A stretch of DNA of 39,689 nt from Peribacillus deserti (GCF_016909175.1 NZ_JAFBFI010000025.1:1-39689); one strand, 5' to 3'. Positions 18,401-27,454 are shown, counted from the stretch's first letter. The notes: generated from the sequence alone by a model not told the origin. Numbers and translations are program-made.

Positions 18401-19998
18401 GCTATCAGCAGCGGGATCCATACCGATTTAAGATTGGATTAAAAGACGAACCAGAGAAACAAAGTCAATCGCCTTATGAATTCCATTTAATAGAGGATGG
18501 CAATATCGGGATTTTTGGATCATCAGGGTATGGAAAATCCACGACCATCTTAACCATGCTCATGAGTTTTGCTTCTCGGTACAGCCCTGAAGAACTTCAT
18601 TACTATATTTTTGATTTTGGAAACAGCGCCTTGCTTCCGCTGCGCCAACTTTCGCATACTGCCGATTATTTCCGTTTTGATGAACATAGGAAGATAGAGA
18701 AATTCCTTCACATCATTAAAACAGAAAATGAACATCGAAAACAGCTGTTCTTAGAAGCTGAAGTCAGCAATCTGAAGATGTATAACTCCAAAACCAAAGA
18801 TAAAGATCCATTGCCTCTGTTGTTTATAGCTGTTGATAATTTTGATCTTATTAAAGAGGAAATGCAGGATATAGAGAATCAGTTTACTCAAATTGCAAGA
18901 GACGGGCAGTCATTAGGAATTTTCATGATTATTACAGCTACAAGAATCAACTCGATACGCCAGCCATTAATGAATAACCTAAAAACAAAAATTATTCATT
19001 ACTTAATGGACAGTTCAGAAAAGTACTCTTTGTTTGGAAGAACAACGTATGAGATTGAAGCAGTGCCTGGCAGAGCTTTAATAAAAGAGGATCAAACTTA
19101 CTTAACACAAATATTTATGCCGGCAGATGGAAAGGATGATTTTCAAGTCCTTGAAAATCTGAGGCAGCACATAACAGCGCTTAATAAGAAGAATATTGAA
19201 GCCCAGAAACCAAAAGCTGTTCCAATGCTTCCAGCCCACTTAAGCCTCGAAACGTTACACGGCTTATATGCTGTGCAAAAGCAGGATGGCCTGATTCCAA
19301 TCGGTTTAGATGAGGAGAGGGTTCAGCCTGTTTACATGGATCTAAAGGTAAACCGGCATTATCTTGTGGTGGGGCAGTCAAGGAAGGGTAAAACAAATAG
19401 CTTAAAAGTAATGCTAGATGCCCTATTAGTCCAGAATGTTGAAGGCATCTGCATTTTCGATGCAATTGATAGAGGCTTGTCTTCTTATGCATCGCAAGAA
19501 AGAGTACGATATCTAGACTCAAGAGAACATATTACAGAATGGCTTATTTCTATGGATGAATTGTTTGAAGCAAGAAATCATGAATATTTGCAGAGCATCC
19601 AAGAAAACAGGCCGCATGAACTTTCTTTCACGCCGGTCGTCATGATGATAGACAGTATATCGAGATTTCAGCAGACGGTGGATGCGAAAATCCAGGAGAA
19701 GCTTACAGGATATATAAAGCATTACAGCCATCTCGGATTTAGTATGATTGCCTCAGGAAATGCAAATGAATTCACAAAAGGCTTTGATTCTCTAACGAGT
19801 GAATTAAAGCAGATGAGACATGCTATCCTATTAATGAAAAAGTCCGAACAGAGCATGTTTGCTCTTCCTTTCTCTAGAAAAGAGGAAGAAATTGAGCCGG
19901 GCTTTGGGTATTATGTGGAAAATGGCAGGGAGTGTAAAATACAGATTCCTAATGTAATAGAAAGCCGTATTCCAAAAGTAAAAGAAAAGAGCAGGTGA
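15493..19998 (+). CDS. essC: T7SS motor ATPase EssC (YukBA)
   Basis: EssC is the FtsK/SpoIIIE-type motor of the T7b system. Two N-terminal FHA-like domains (about 1-205) precede two membrane helices (about 245-264 and 269-289). Three ATPase domains follow. D1 has a full Walker A GTTGSGKS (681-688) and Walker B LFLISDE (Asp793, Glu794). D2 has GSSGYGKS (1009-1016), but its Walker B ends VDN (Asp1115, Asn1116). D3 has GQSRKGKT (1294-1301) and IDS (Asp1387, Ser1388). Only D1 therefore keeps the catalytic Glu, as is usual for the family. The 1501-residue fused form equals YukBA. The start is GTG 15493 after AGGAGA. The stop overlaps the ribosome binding site of the next gene. Confidence 0.96.
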   Translation: MGLLWIFYEESYQQFIFKNEVQGSISIGNTGKSSICIQSLKAESGSIELKPEMSEGLFSAFYKGEQLGLIKAGTPVTFFIEGLAVSFFLELQTLSEYTYYIGDKSQIVFSTEEGADLYKEGSWPFQKGGGQSSLFKRYGKWHVTAAVEDDVYLNGIKLAGTAEFHLGDLLFWPLTTISLLEQDLLAVKTAEPFEAHLPRTLPPISEMKKNYPGYRRTPRLVYELPDNKVSISFPSQEGEDNQRGLWMIILPPLLMLLIMGIIALIQPRGLFILISIVMFGTTMVTSTVQYFKDKKNRKERRKKRKELYTKYLEQKRAELQSLKEEQTKVLNYHFPDFERMKYLTENISDRIWERSFESNDFLHVRAGRADVPSSYQVAASSSDVANREIDDLLEQSQEMVAVYKKVEAVPLPIDLSSGAIGFVGKDSIVKKELQQIVGQLAFLHSYHEIRFVAVFKKEEYKDWEWMKWLPHFQMPHSYAKGLVYDEQTRDQLLSSLYQILRSRDLEEDKEKVRHIPHFIFVVTNPGLIAEHVILEYLEGSQNHIGLTSLFAADSKESLTEGIHTVIKYINEREGEILIQHNKADHTLFELDFHTNEGNERFSRRLRSLDHQKGMNNSIPDMVSYLQLHGVKDAGELPIETNWLKNKSSQSLAVPIGLKGKKDIVELNLHEKAHGPHGLIAGTTGSGKSELLQTYILSLATYFHPHEVGFLLIDYKGGGMAQPFKNMPHLLGTITNIQGSKNFSTRALASIKSELKKRQRLFDTYEVNHINDYTELYKEGKAKEPLPHLFLISDEFAELKSEEPEFIRELVSAARIGRSLGVHLILATQKPGGIIDNQIWSNARFRIALKVQDDNDSKEIIKNGDAANITLTGRGYLQVGNNEVYDLFQSAWSGAPYMEDTYGAEDEVAFVTDLGLIQISDISTQNIEGRKQKLTEIEAVVGEIIKVQEKMEIQKLSSPWLPPLETRLALSYQQRDPYRFKIGLKDEPEKQSQSPYEFHLIEDGNIGIFGSSGYGKSTTILTMLMSFASRYSPEELHYYIFDFGNSALLPLRQLSHTADYFRFDEHRKIEKFLHIIKTENEHRKQLFLEAEVSNLKMYNSKTKDKDPLPLLFIAVDNFDLIKEEMQDIENQFTQIARDGQSLGIFMIITATRINSIRQPLMNNLKTKIIHYLMDSSEKYSLFGRTTYEIEAVPGRALIKEDQTYLTQIFMPADGKDDFQVLENLRQHITALNKKNIEAQKPKAVPMLPAHLSLETLHGLYAVQKQDGLIPIGLDEERVQPVYMDLKVNRHYLVVGQSRKGKTNSLKVMLDALLVQNVEGICIFDAIDRGLSSYASQERVRYLDSREHITEWLISMDELFEARNHEYLQSIQENRPHELSFTPVVMMIDSISRFQQTVDAKIQEKLTGYIKHYSHLGFSMIASGNANEFTKGFDSLTSELKQMRHAILLMKKSEQSMFALPFSRKEEEIEPGFGYYVENGRECKIQIPNVIESRIPKVKEKSR

Positions 19999-20003
19999 AA
20001 GAG

Positions 20004-22823
20004 ATGTCAGGAAAATTAAAGGGTCTCAAAATCATTGCCGCCATGCTGGTCATACTAGTGATGCCCAGCTTGTTTTTCACTTATATTGGGCATGAACCCT
20101 TAAAAGAACAAAATGAAGCAAGCCGGCATATTGCTGTAGTGAATGATGATATCGGTTCAGAATTTGATGAAAAACCTGTTAATTTCGGCCAAGAAATATC
20201 CCCGGCCTTAGAAAAAGACTCCGATTACCAGTGGGAGGTTGTATCCCGGAGCACTGCAGAAAAGGGGTTGGTTACACAGCAATATGATGCGGTGGTTTAT
20301 TTTCCCTCGGACTTTTCTAAAAATATATTAACCTTTAATGACGAATCTCCGATGAAGGCGTCGGTCAGGTATAATGTTCAAACCAACCTAGACGCAAAGA
20401 ATAAGGAAAAGGTTCAAAAAGAACTTGAAATAACCAAAGGGAAGATGAATAAATATATTTCTACTCTTTATTGGAGTGTAGTATCACAGACAGTTGATGA
20501 TATTCGCCAAAAGTTTGACAATATACTAGAAAAAGAGATTGCATTCCAGGATACTATTTATTCTTTCTACAATCCAAATTCCGGTAAGCTCGCTGAAGAA
20601 ATTGATCAGCAGCGAAAAATGATTAAGGATTTGTTTGCGGCTACAAAAGATGCAGGAAAAGCATCATCGGAGTCGATAGCAGATTTCAGGAACAATAAAG
20701 AAGAGGTGGCTGCTTTTATTGAAGCGGTAAACCAGTACAAGGAATACCAGGAAAAACAAAATGAACTTTTTCTGCTGACAGCCGCAGAAAACCAGCAAAT
20801 ACTGGAAGACAGCCTGGGCAGATATGAAACCATGTTAAATGAAGGAGTTCAATCTATTACAGCAAGGCAAATGGCAGCGAACCCAGAATTTGAGACGGAT
20901 GACGCTATGCTAAAGGAAAAAGTAGCAAGTCTTAAAACAAAAATTACTGAGAGCAATGAAAAGCTTAATAAACTTTCGGCATCTATTCAGGATTCTACTG
21001 TTGATGAACAATTTGAAAGACTTGCCTCGATCCAAAGGGATCTGGTTATCGAGTATAAACAGAAATCAAGTACGGCTGCGATTGAAAATGTTCAGCAAAA
21101 AATCATCCCAGCCAGGCAAAAACTGCAATCCCCTTCTGAAGATCCCGCTATTCCTCCTGGAGCTCCAGCGCCTGGAATAGAAACTGGGAATGCGGATGCA
21201 GCCCTGACCATCATTAATAATGCTAAAAACCAGGCAGAACAGTTAAAAACCAAGCTTGATGCGGACACAGAAAAACCAGAAAATCTTAAAGTTATTGCCG
21301 ATGCACTTGGGCAAATCAAGGCTGAAGTTGAAAAGGCTGAAGAACAGGTAAAAGTGCAGGCTGCCAAAAATCAAGAAATTCAGCAGGCGTACAAGGCTAT
21401 GGCTGAGCAAATGCAAAACGTAAATCAAGATCCCAAGAATGCAGAGGATATGGCTATTGGAAAGATACAAGAAAAGGAAAATGCCATTCTTCAATCGCAG
21501 TTAATGCCTGAAGCCAGCAAGCAGGCATTAGCTCCTTACTTTAGTACAGCCATTCAAAATAAAAATATGAATGACCTTCTTACGTACTATGCTTACTTAA
21601 CAGAATACGAAGCTTTCCTTCAGCGTTCAGCTGATTCTGATGAAGAACTGATCGACAACATTATGAAGAACCAGGAAAAGTCAGATGAAGCTAGAAAAGC
21701 ATTCGCTGTATTGAAGGGAGAGACTAGTTATTTTAATGATATTCAGGATGGTTTAACCTCTTCCGTCGAAGATGTCAGCAAACTGGAGGGAGATTATATC
21801 TCTTATGCTGAAAAGGTTGATCTTTTTATAGAGAAGTATGGTACTTACATTACTGAGGAGCAGTCCGCCATTCTTTCAGATTTGGAAACGATACAGTACA
21901 ATGCAGCCGGAGTGACTGAAACCTTGAGGGAAGATTATAAGCCAGTTGAATCAGAACCGCCGGCGGTCCAAGATCCGCAGGGTGAGATGTTTTTAACATT
22001 GCAGGATAGTGCGTCCGGTGACTTAGAACAAATATCAGGATTAATCACTTCCCTTTCTGAGCGCCAGGATCATATCGAGAACTATACGAATACTTTGCAG
22101 CAAAAAGTGGGCTCCGTTCAAGGAAGAGCAGACCAATTAAACAGTACATGGGCTGCAAATGTTGACTCTACGAAAAAAGTAAAATCAGATGTGTACGGGC
22201 TGTTAAATAACACTCTTGTGGATGATCAGCAAAATGGATATGTATATGATTATCTGGCTAATCCTGTAAAAGTGGATGGAGAAATTGCAGCTGCTAAAAC
22301 AGTAAATATGCCTCCAATTATTATGCTGATCATAATTCTGCTGTGCGGATTGCTTATTGGATTTTTCTTATATCACTATTCCAAGCTTCCACTGCTGGTA
22401 CACCTATCCTTATTTTTGCTGCTGAATACAGCGGTAGGATTAATTATCAGTATCTACGGACTTAATTTATATCCATTAGAGGATACTCAAGCTATTAAAT
22501 GGACTGTTTTCACCATATTATTACTGCTTGCATGTGCAAGCTTTGTCCGATTTGCGTTTTATATCGGCCCGTTTATTGGATGGATTCTTGGAGCAGGGCT
22601 GATTTTATTCTTTATCACACCAATGCTCGACATGGTACTGCCAAACTTTGAAATCAGCCATCCGATTTCAAATGTTTACTTATCTATTCAATACGGTGAT
22701 CAGGCTGCATTTTATCCAGCCGCTGGTGTGCTATTGTTCATGACTATTGTATTAACAGCTATTCCTTATATTAGACATTCATGGTACCTGAGGAAGCAGA
22801 GGCAGCTTGCTCATGAAGCTTAA
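20004..22823 (+). CDS. esaA: T7SS membrane protein EsaA (YueB)
   Basis: EsaA/YueB is the long surface-exposed T7SS component; in B. subtilis YueB is also the receptor of phage SPP1. The 939-residue product starts with a basic signal-anchor helix (about 8-28) and has a large extracellular coiled-coil region (about 30-765) rich in Glu, Gln, Lys and Ala. It ends with five or six membrane helices (about 770-930). It is shorter than YueB of B. subtilis (about 1,076 residues), mainly in the extracellular domain, which is the variable part. I chose ATG 20004, preceded by AGGTGA; a GTG nine bases earlier lies in that site. Translation is likely coupled to essC. Confidence 0.92.
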   Translation: MSGKLKGLKIIAAMLVILVMPSLFFTYIGHEPLKEQNEASRHIAVVNDDIGSEFDEKPVNFGQEISPALEKDSDYQWEVVSRSTAEKGLVTQQYDAVVYFPSDFSKNILTFNDESPMKASVRYNVQTNLDAKNKEKVQKELEITKGKMNKYISTLYWSVVSQTVDDIRQKFDNILEKEIAFQDTIYSFYNPNSGKLAEEIDQQRKMIKDLFAATKDAGKASSESIADFRNNKEEVAAFIEAVNQYKEYQEKQNELFLLTAAENQQILEDSLGRYETMLNEGVQSITARQMAANPEFETDDAMLKEKVASLKTKITESNEKLNKLSASIQDSTVDEQFERLASIQRDLVIEYKQKSSTAAIENVQQKIIPARQKLQSPSEDPAIPPGAPAPGIETGNADAALTIINNAKNQAEQLKTKLDADTEKPENLKVIADALGQIKAEVEKAEEQVKVQAAKNQEIQQAYKAMAEQMQNVNQDPKNAEDMAIGKIQEKENAILQSQLMPEASKQALAPYFSTAIQNKNMNDLLTYYAYLTEYEAFLQRSADSDEELIDNIMKNQEKSDEARKAFAVLKGETSYFNDIQDGLTSSVEDVSKLEGDYISYAEKVDLFIEKYGTYITEEQSAILSDLETIQYNAAGVTETLREDYKPVESEPPAVQDPQGEMFLTLQDSASGDLEQISGLITSLSERQDHIENYTNTLQQKVGSVQGRADQLNSTWAANVDSTKKVKSDVYGLLNNTLVDDQQNGYVYDYLANPVKVDGEIAAAKTVNMPPIIMLIIILLCGLLIGFFLYHYSKLPLLVHLSLFLLLNTAVGLIISIYGLNLYPLEDTQAIKWTVFTILLLLACASFVRFAFYIGPFIGWILGAGLILFFITPMLDMVLPNFEISHPISNVYLSIQYGDQAAFYPAAGVLLFMTIVLTAIPYIRHSWYLRKQRQLAHEA

Positions 22824-23298
22824 AGCTGCGGCGAAAATATCTTTTCTGCTTGCTTTACTGGTAATGTTTTATAGCCCATGGACTGGGGCGGCGGATAATA
22901 ATGTTCAAGTGGAGCCGAATACGTACAAGGAAAAGGATATTGAACTTCAGACGGAATATTTTCATGAGGATGCCCTTTTAAAGGAGAAAGAACAGCTTTC
23001 AGAAGAACAAAAGATGCTTACCTTCAAAAGGCATGAGCAGGAGTTATACAATCAGATCAAAGGGAAGCTTTTTCTAGAGACAGAAAATAAAACAACTACG
23101 GTAAGCGCCAAAGCCAAAAAGCTGAATTTATTTTCGGGTCAGAGCATGAGCCGTCCAGATGAGGCTCAAGCATCCGAAAGAGATGAGGAAGGGGTATCCA
23201 GCTACCTTCCTTTGGTGTTAGGCTTTATTCTTGCTTTGTGTATTCTTTACATGTTTTTCATCCTTGTTCCTAAAATGACTCATACATCCAGGAATTAA
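22813..23298 (+). CDS. essA: T7SS membrane protein EssA (YueC)
   Basis: EssA is the small bitopic T7SS membrane component. The 161-residue product has an N-terminal hydrophobic segment that may be a signal peptide (about 8-25), an acidic extracellular part, and a C-terminal membrane helix (about 135-157, LPLVLGFILALCILYMFFILV) with a short basic tail. Its start overlaps the last codons of esaA, and GAGG lies upstream. It is the last gene of the operon; the B. subtilis operon has a further gene, yueD, which is absent here. Sequence conservation in the family is low, so order and topology carry the assignment. Confidence 0.85.
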   Translation: MKLKAAAKISFLLALLVMFYSPWTGAADNNVQVEPNTYKEKDIELQTEYFHEDALLKEKEQLSEEQKMLTFKRHEQELYNQIKGKLFLETENKTTTVSAKAKKLNLFSGQSMSRPDEAQASERDEEGVSSYLPLVLGFILALCILYMFFILVPKMTHTSRN

Positions 23299-23300
23299 AA

Positions 23301-23347
23301 AAACCCGTGAAACTTGAATTTCTTCATGTTTCACGGGTTTCTATTAT
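23301..23347. terminator. Bidirectional terminator between essA and treR
   Basis: A 13-bp perfect stem joins AAACCCGTGAAAC (23301-23313) with GTTTCACGGGTTT (23328-23340). The minus strand continues with seven T and the plus strand with a T-rich stretch. It ends both convergent operons. Confidence 0.9.
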
Positions 23348-24054
23348 TTTCTTCGAGCGAAATCGACAAATCGGAACTTATCTGGCCGATGTCTTGATTC
23401 GGTATATTGAAAGAGCCTGGCATCATCAAGGTACACATAGTTTTTAACCACCACAATATTGGTAAACCCCTTGAGATTTAAATAGGTTTTATCCTCTTCG
23501 TTAGGCTCTTCCACCGTTATTTCCTTTTTGGCAAAGGAAATCGAAAGACCGAGCTCTGACTCAATATATTCGTATATGGAGTTCTGGCAAATTTCCTTTG
23601 TTAAATCTGGCACAATTTCTTCATTTAGAAAATCTTTATCTAATATGATTTTCTCCCGGTCGATTTCTCTCACACGAAAAACCTGCCATACTTGCTGCCC
23701 GGCAGTCAGCCTCATGTTTTCCATGATTTCGGGGTGTGGCAAAATACGTTCAAGCTTTACTACTTCTGTTCTGGCTCGATGCCCCATTTTCTGTGCTAAT
23801 TCTTTAAAGCTGACGAGCCCGGATACTGGGAAATTGAACTTGCTTATATCCAGTACAATGGACCCTTTGCCTTGTACTTTATGAATGTAGCCATCCTCCG
23901 AGAGCATTTTAAGAGCTTTCCGGATAGTTTCCCGTGAAGTGTCATAGAGTTCTGTCAGCTCATTTTCTGACGGAAGAAGGGAACCTGCCCGTAATTCATC
24001 ATTTTGTATCTTTTGCGCCAGGTCGTCGTATACCCTGGTAAATTTATTTATCAA
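23344..24054 (-). CDS. treR: Trehalose operon repressor TreR (GntR/HutC family)
   Basis: TreR represses the trehalose operon and is released by trehalose-6-phosphate. The 236-residue product has a GntR-type winged helix (about 1-69, with LPSENELTELYDTSRETIRKAL). A UTRA effector-binding domain (about 85-230) follows, starting near FPVSGLVSFKELAQKMG, which closely resembles B. subtilis TreR. The start is TTG 24054, with GGGTGAT eight bases before. It is the third gene of treP-treA-treR, 26 bases after treA. Two matching operators lie before treP, so regulation of its own operon is expected. Confidence 0.93.
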   Translation of the reverse strand: MINKFTRVYDDLAQKIQNDELRAGSLLPSENELTELYDTSRETIRKALKMLSEDGYIHKVQGKGSIVLDISKFNFPVSGLVSFKELAQKMGHRARTEVVKLERILPHPEIMENMRLTAGQQVWQVFRVREIDREKIILDKDFLNEEIVPDLTKEICQNSIYEYIESELGLSISFAKKEITVEEPNEEDKTYLNLKGFTNIVVVKNYVYLDDARLFQYTESRHRPDKFRFVDFARRK

Positions 24055-24080
24055 TGTACATCACCCGTGTCATTTTAACA

Positions 24081-25754
24081 TTATTTTACCAGATGATAAA
24101 CTACGGATTCATACGGACGAAGCTTCAGTTCATTTGTGAGATCCTGTGATTCCTGGTAGTTAGAAATAATGATAGAGGATCCGCCGGCGCCTTTGTATTC
24201 GGGAATTTCAATTGTAACTTCCTCATTAAAGAAATTATTTAATACCAGCAGTTCTTCATTATTGTACGTTCTCTTATAAGCAAACACCTGTGGATGATCA
24301 GCCAGAAGGAGTTCATAGTCGCCGAAAGTAATAATATCCAGCTCTTTGCGAAGCTTAATTAGCTTTTGGTAGTGATAGAAGATGGAACCCGGATCCTTTA
24401 AAGCTTGTTCAGCGTTAATCGTTTTGTAATTGTCTGCTACTCCAATCCAAGGGGTTCCATCGGTAAAGCCAGCCTGGTGACCGCCTGTCCATTGAACAGG
24501 AGTACGGGAATTATCACGTGAACGGCTTTTAATAATTTCCATAATGGTTTCCTGCGGAAGTCCCTGTGCTTTCAGTATTTCAAAATAATTTAGAGTTTCG
24601 ACATCGCGGTATTCTTCGATGGTATTAAATTTAGGATCGGTCATGCCAATTTCTTCTCCCTGGTAAACATAGGGAGTTCCCTGCATCATATGAATGACTG
24701 TAGCCAGCATTTTAGCTGATTCATTATGATATTCACTGTCATTTCCATAGCGGGTCACTATTCTTGGCTGATCATGGTTGCACCAGAAAAGGGCATTCCA
24801 GCCGCCGCCTTTATTCATTTCAATCTGCCACTTGGATAAAATCTTTTTAAGGGCGAGGAAATCAAAGTCTGAAAGCGCCCATTTCTCGCCATTAGGGTAA
24901 TCGACTTTTAGATGATGGAAATTAAAGGTCATGCTTAATTCCTGGTTTTTCGGGTTCGTATATTGAATGCAGTGATCAATGGTTGTGGAAGACATTTCAC
25001 CCACTGTCATGCTGTCATACTTAGAAAAAACTTCAGTGTTCATTTCATGGATATACTCATGAACCCTTGGTCCGTCCGTATAAAATTTTCTGCCGTCTCC
25101 CGGAGGAACTGTGCCATCATCATCTGGGAATTCCTGATTTTTAGAGATGAGATTAATGACGTCTAATCTAAAGCCATCCACCCCTTTTTCAAACCAAAAA
25201 CGCATCATGTCATATACCTTTTTGCGGAGTTCTTCATTTTCCCAGTTCAAATCAGCCTGGGTTACATCGAATAAATGCAAGTAGTACTGGCCGGTTTTTT
25301 CGTCAAGTTTCCACGCAGAGCCTCCAAATTTAGAGATCCAGTTTGTAGGTTCTTTGCCATCCACAGAATCCCGCCAGATATAGTAATCGCGGTAAGGGCT
25401 GTCTTTTGAAGATTTGGCCTCCAAAAACCATTCATGCTCAGTAGATGTATGGTTCACAACAATATCCATAATTATTTTTATTTCGCGGTTATGTGCTTCA
25501 CTTAGCAATTCATCAAAGTCCGCCATTGTCCCATATTCATCATGGATCGTATAGTAATCGCTAATATCGTACCCATTATCATTTTGAGGAGATTTAAACG
25601 GAGGCGTCAGCCATAATACATCCACACCTAATTCCTTCAGATAATCAAGCTTTTCAATAATACCCTGTAAATCGCCCACGCCGCTCCCAGTCGTATCCTT
25701 AAAACTCTTCGGATAAATTTGATAAACCGTTGACTTTCTCCACCATTCCTGCAA
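24081..25754 (-). CDS. treA: Trehalose-6-phosphate hydrolase TreA (TreC)
   Basis: GH13 alpha,alpha-phosphotrehalase: splits trehalose-6-phosphate into glucose and glucose-6-phosphate in the cytoplasm. The 557-residue enzyme has the conserved regions DIVVNHTS (97-104), GFRLDVI with nucleophile Asp198, acid/base Glu253 in VGEMSS, and NHDQPR with Asp328. The N-terminus WWRKSTVYQIYPKSFKD is typical of the oligo-1,6-glucosidase/trehalose-6-phosphate subgroup; the operon partners treP and treR point to the latter. The start is TTG 25754 behind GGAGGTG. Three hairpins lie between treP and this gene. Confidence 0.95.
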   Translation of the reverse strand: MQEWWRKSTVYQIYPKSFKDTTGSGVGDLQGIIEKLDYLKELGVDVLWLTPPFKSPQNDNGYDISDYYTIHDEYGTMADFDELLSEAHNREIKIIMDIVVNHTSTEHEWFLEAKSSKDSPYRDYYIWRDSVDGKEPTNWISKFGGSAWKLDEKTGQYYLHLFDVTQADLNWENEELRKKVYDMMRFWFEKGVDGFRLDVINLISKNQEFPDDDGTVPPGDGRKFYTDGPRVHEYIHEMNTEVFSKYDSMTVGEMSSTTIDHCIQYTNPKNQELSMTFNFHHLKVDYPNGEKWALSDFDFLALKKILSKWQIEMNKGGGWNALFWCNHDQPRIVTRYGNDSEYHNESAKMLATVIHMMQGTPYVYQGEEIGMTDPKFNTIEEYRDVETLNYFEILKAQGLPQETIMEIIKSRSRDNSRTPVQWTGGHQAGFTDGTPWIGVADNYKTINAEQALKDPGSIFYHYQKLIKLRKELDIITFGDYELLLADHPQVFAYKRTYNNEELLVLNNFFNEEVTIEIPEYKGAGGSSIIISNYQESQDLTNELKLRPYESVVYHLVK

Positions 25755-25771
25755 ATCAGGACACCTCCAAA

Positions 25772-25889
25772 GGGAAATACGGGTCAGTCCCTATTTCCCA
25801 AGCTAATTTTACTTATTTATCAAGCGGGAAATGGGGGACAGTCCCCATTTCCCAAAAAACGGCAAAGCAGGGTGGGTCCCTGTTTTGCC
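25772..25889. repeat. Three REP-like hairpins between treP and treA
   Basis: Hairpin 1, 25772-25799: GGGAAATA ... TATTTCCC with inner GGG/CCC around TCAGT. Hairpin 2, 25826-25853: GGGAAATGGGG ... CCCCATTTCCC around GACAGT. Hairpin 3, 25861-25889: GGCAAA-G-CAGGG ... CCCTG-T-TTTGCC around TGGGT. The first two are near copies (28 bases each) and the third has the same plan. The GGGACAGTCCC-type core recalls palindromes associated with REP/RAYT-type elements of Bacillus. They lie inside the tre transcript. Confidence 0.85.
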
Positions 25890-25908
25890 AGTGGTTCATA
25901 TTGGTTAA

Positions 25909-27324
25909 TTATTTTTGTCTGCGTGCTTTTCCGAATACGAGTGTAAGTACAAATGGTACCACAAGTGCGATGGCCATTCCAACAAAGAATGGGCCCCATT
26001 TTTGAGGCACGATTGAGAAGAATGCCGGTAGTCCGCCAACCCCGATAGAAGGAGCCATCACTTTATTCAGAGTAATATAAATGGCACCGATCGCTGCTCC
26101 AGTCATGGCCGCATAGAACGGATAACGGAATCGCAGGTTAACGCCAAACATAGCCGGCTCTGTAATTCCAAGGAACGCTGAAATACCGGAAGATAACGAA
26201 AGCCCTTTTACTTTTTCGTCTTTTGTTAATAGCATCATCGCTAACGCTGCAGAACCTTGTGCGATATTAGATAATGCGACGATTGGCCATAAGAACGTGC
26301 CGCCGATGCTTGCAATAAGCTGGAAATCAACCGCTAGGAAAGTATGGTGCATTCCTGTAATAACAAGCGGAGCATATAAAGCCCCATATATTAAACCGCC
26401 AATGGATGGTACAGTGTCAAAAATCCCTGTGAACACTTGAGTAATTGCATTACCGAGTCCAAATGTAACGGGACCAATAATTGTAAATGCTAGGAATCCT
26501 GTTACTAAAAGTGTAACCGGCGCCACCACAAGCAGTTTGATAGAGTCATGTACACGTTTATTTAAGAACACTTCAATCTTTGCAAGAAGAAGGGATGCAA
26601 ATAAAATAGGCAGAATTTGACCCTGATAACCTACTTTTTCAACTTGCCAGCCGAACAAATTCCATGTGGGAATTTTGCCTGCTTCTTTTGCTTCTGCGTA
26701 TCCCCAGGCATTTAACAAATCCGGGTGTACAAGCATCAGCCCTAAAACAATCCCGAGCAGAGGGCTCCCGCCAAAGCGTTTAACAGCGGACCATCCGACT
26801 AATCCAGGCAGGAAAACGAATGCTGTATTGGCAATCGTATTAATGATCGAAGCAACGTCTTTCCATTGCTGATGAACATCTACAACCGATTTGCCTTCGT
26901 AGAAAATACCAGCTCCGGTAAGAATATTGTTGATCCCCATAAGCAAACCTGCTGTAACGATTGCAGGAAGGATAGGTATAAAGATATCAGCCAGCGTTTT
27001 AACGGCTCTTTGTATAGGATTTAAGTTTTTCTCTGCCGCTGCCTTTGTATCTTCTTTTGTAGCGGTGCCGATGCCTGCAACATCTGCCACTTCAGCATAT
27101 ACTTTATCTACAAGCCCCTGTCCGATTACTACTTGATACTGGCCATTAGCGGAAAATGAGCCCTTAACTAAATCCAGGTTTTCTAATTCATGTTTATTTA
27201 CTTTCTTTTCATCGTGCAATGCGAAACGAAGACGAGTGACACAATGCGTTGCGGAAGCAATATTATCTTTACCGCCAACAGCTTCGACAATCTTCTCAGC
27301 ATCCAGCCGATTATTGTTTGCCAT
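25909..27324 (-). CDS. treP: PTS trehalose-specific EIIBC component TreP
   Basis: TreP imports trehalose and phosphorylates it to trehalose-6-phosphate. The 471-residue protein has an N-terminal EIIB domain with phosphorylation site Cys28 (SATHCVTRLRF) and an EIIC domain of about ten membrane segments (about 105-465). The conserved GITEPAMFG lies in the C-terminal half. There is no EIIA domain, so phosphate must come from another protein's IIA; PtsG in this window is a candidate donor. GGAGGT precedes ATG 27324. It is the first gene of the tre operon, on the minus strand, behind a TreR-controlled promoter. Confidence 0.95.
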   Translation of the reverse strand: MANNNRLDAEKIVEAVGGKDNIASATHCVTRLRFALHDEKKVNKHELENLDLVKGSFSANGQYQVVIGQGLVDKVYAEVADVAGIGTATKEDTKAAAEKNLNPIQRAVKTLADIFIPILPAIVTAGLLMGINNILTGAGIFYEGKSVVDVHQQWKDVASIINTIANTAFVFLPGLVGWSAVKRFGGSPLLGIVLGLMLVHPDLLNAWGYAEAKEAGKIPTWNLFGWQVEKVGYQGQILPILFASLLLAKIEVFLNKRVHDSIKLLVVAPVTLLVTGFLAFTIIGPVTFGLGNAITQVFTGIFDTVPSIGGLIYGALYAPLVITGMHHTFLAVDFQLIASIGGTFLWPIVALSNIAQGSAALAMMLLTKDEKVKGLSLSSGISAFLGITEPAMFGVNLRFRYPFYAAMTGAAIGAIYITLNKVMAPSIGVGGLPAFFSIVPQKWGPFFVGMAIALVVPFVLTLVFGKARRQK

Positions 27325-27426
27325 TCCATTACCTCCATAAATTGCAGCAACAGAACATCACCACGTCATTCTGTCTGCTTTTATTATTTTATATTTTCCA
27401 AGTTCCTTATTTTTAGCCCACAGGCA

Positions 27427-27440
27427 CTTGTATATACAAG
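27427..27440. promoter_or_regulatory. TreR operator 2 (downstream of the start site)
   Basis: CTTGTATATACAAG is a perfect 14-bp palindrome containing the known TreR core TTGTATATACAA. It lies downstream of the predicted transcription start of treP (minus strand). Confidence 0.85.
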
Positions 27441-27454
27441 ATGTAACTGGTTTC

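Noticed and set aside
21118-21170. Pro/Ala-rich segment of esaA as a possible frameshift junction
   Set aside because: The frame is continuous and low-complexity linkers are normal in the extracellular region.
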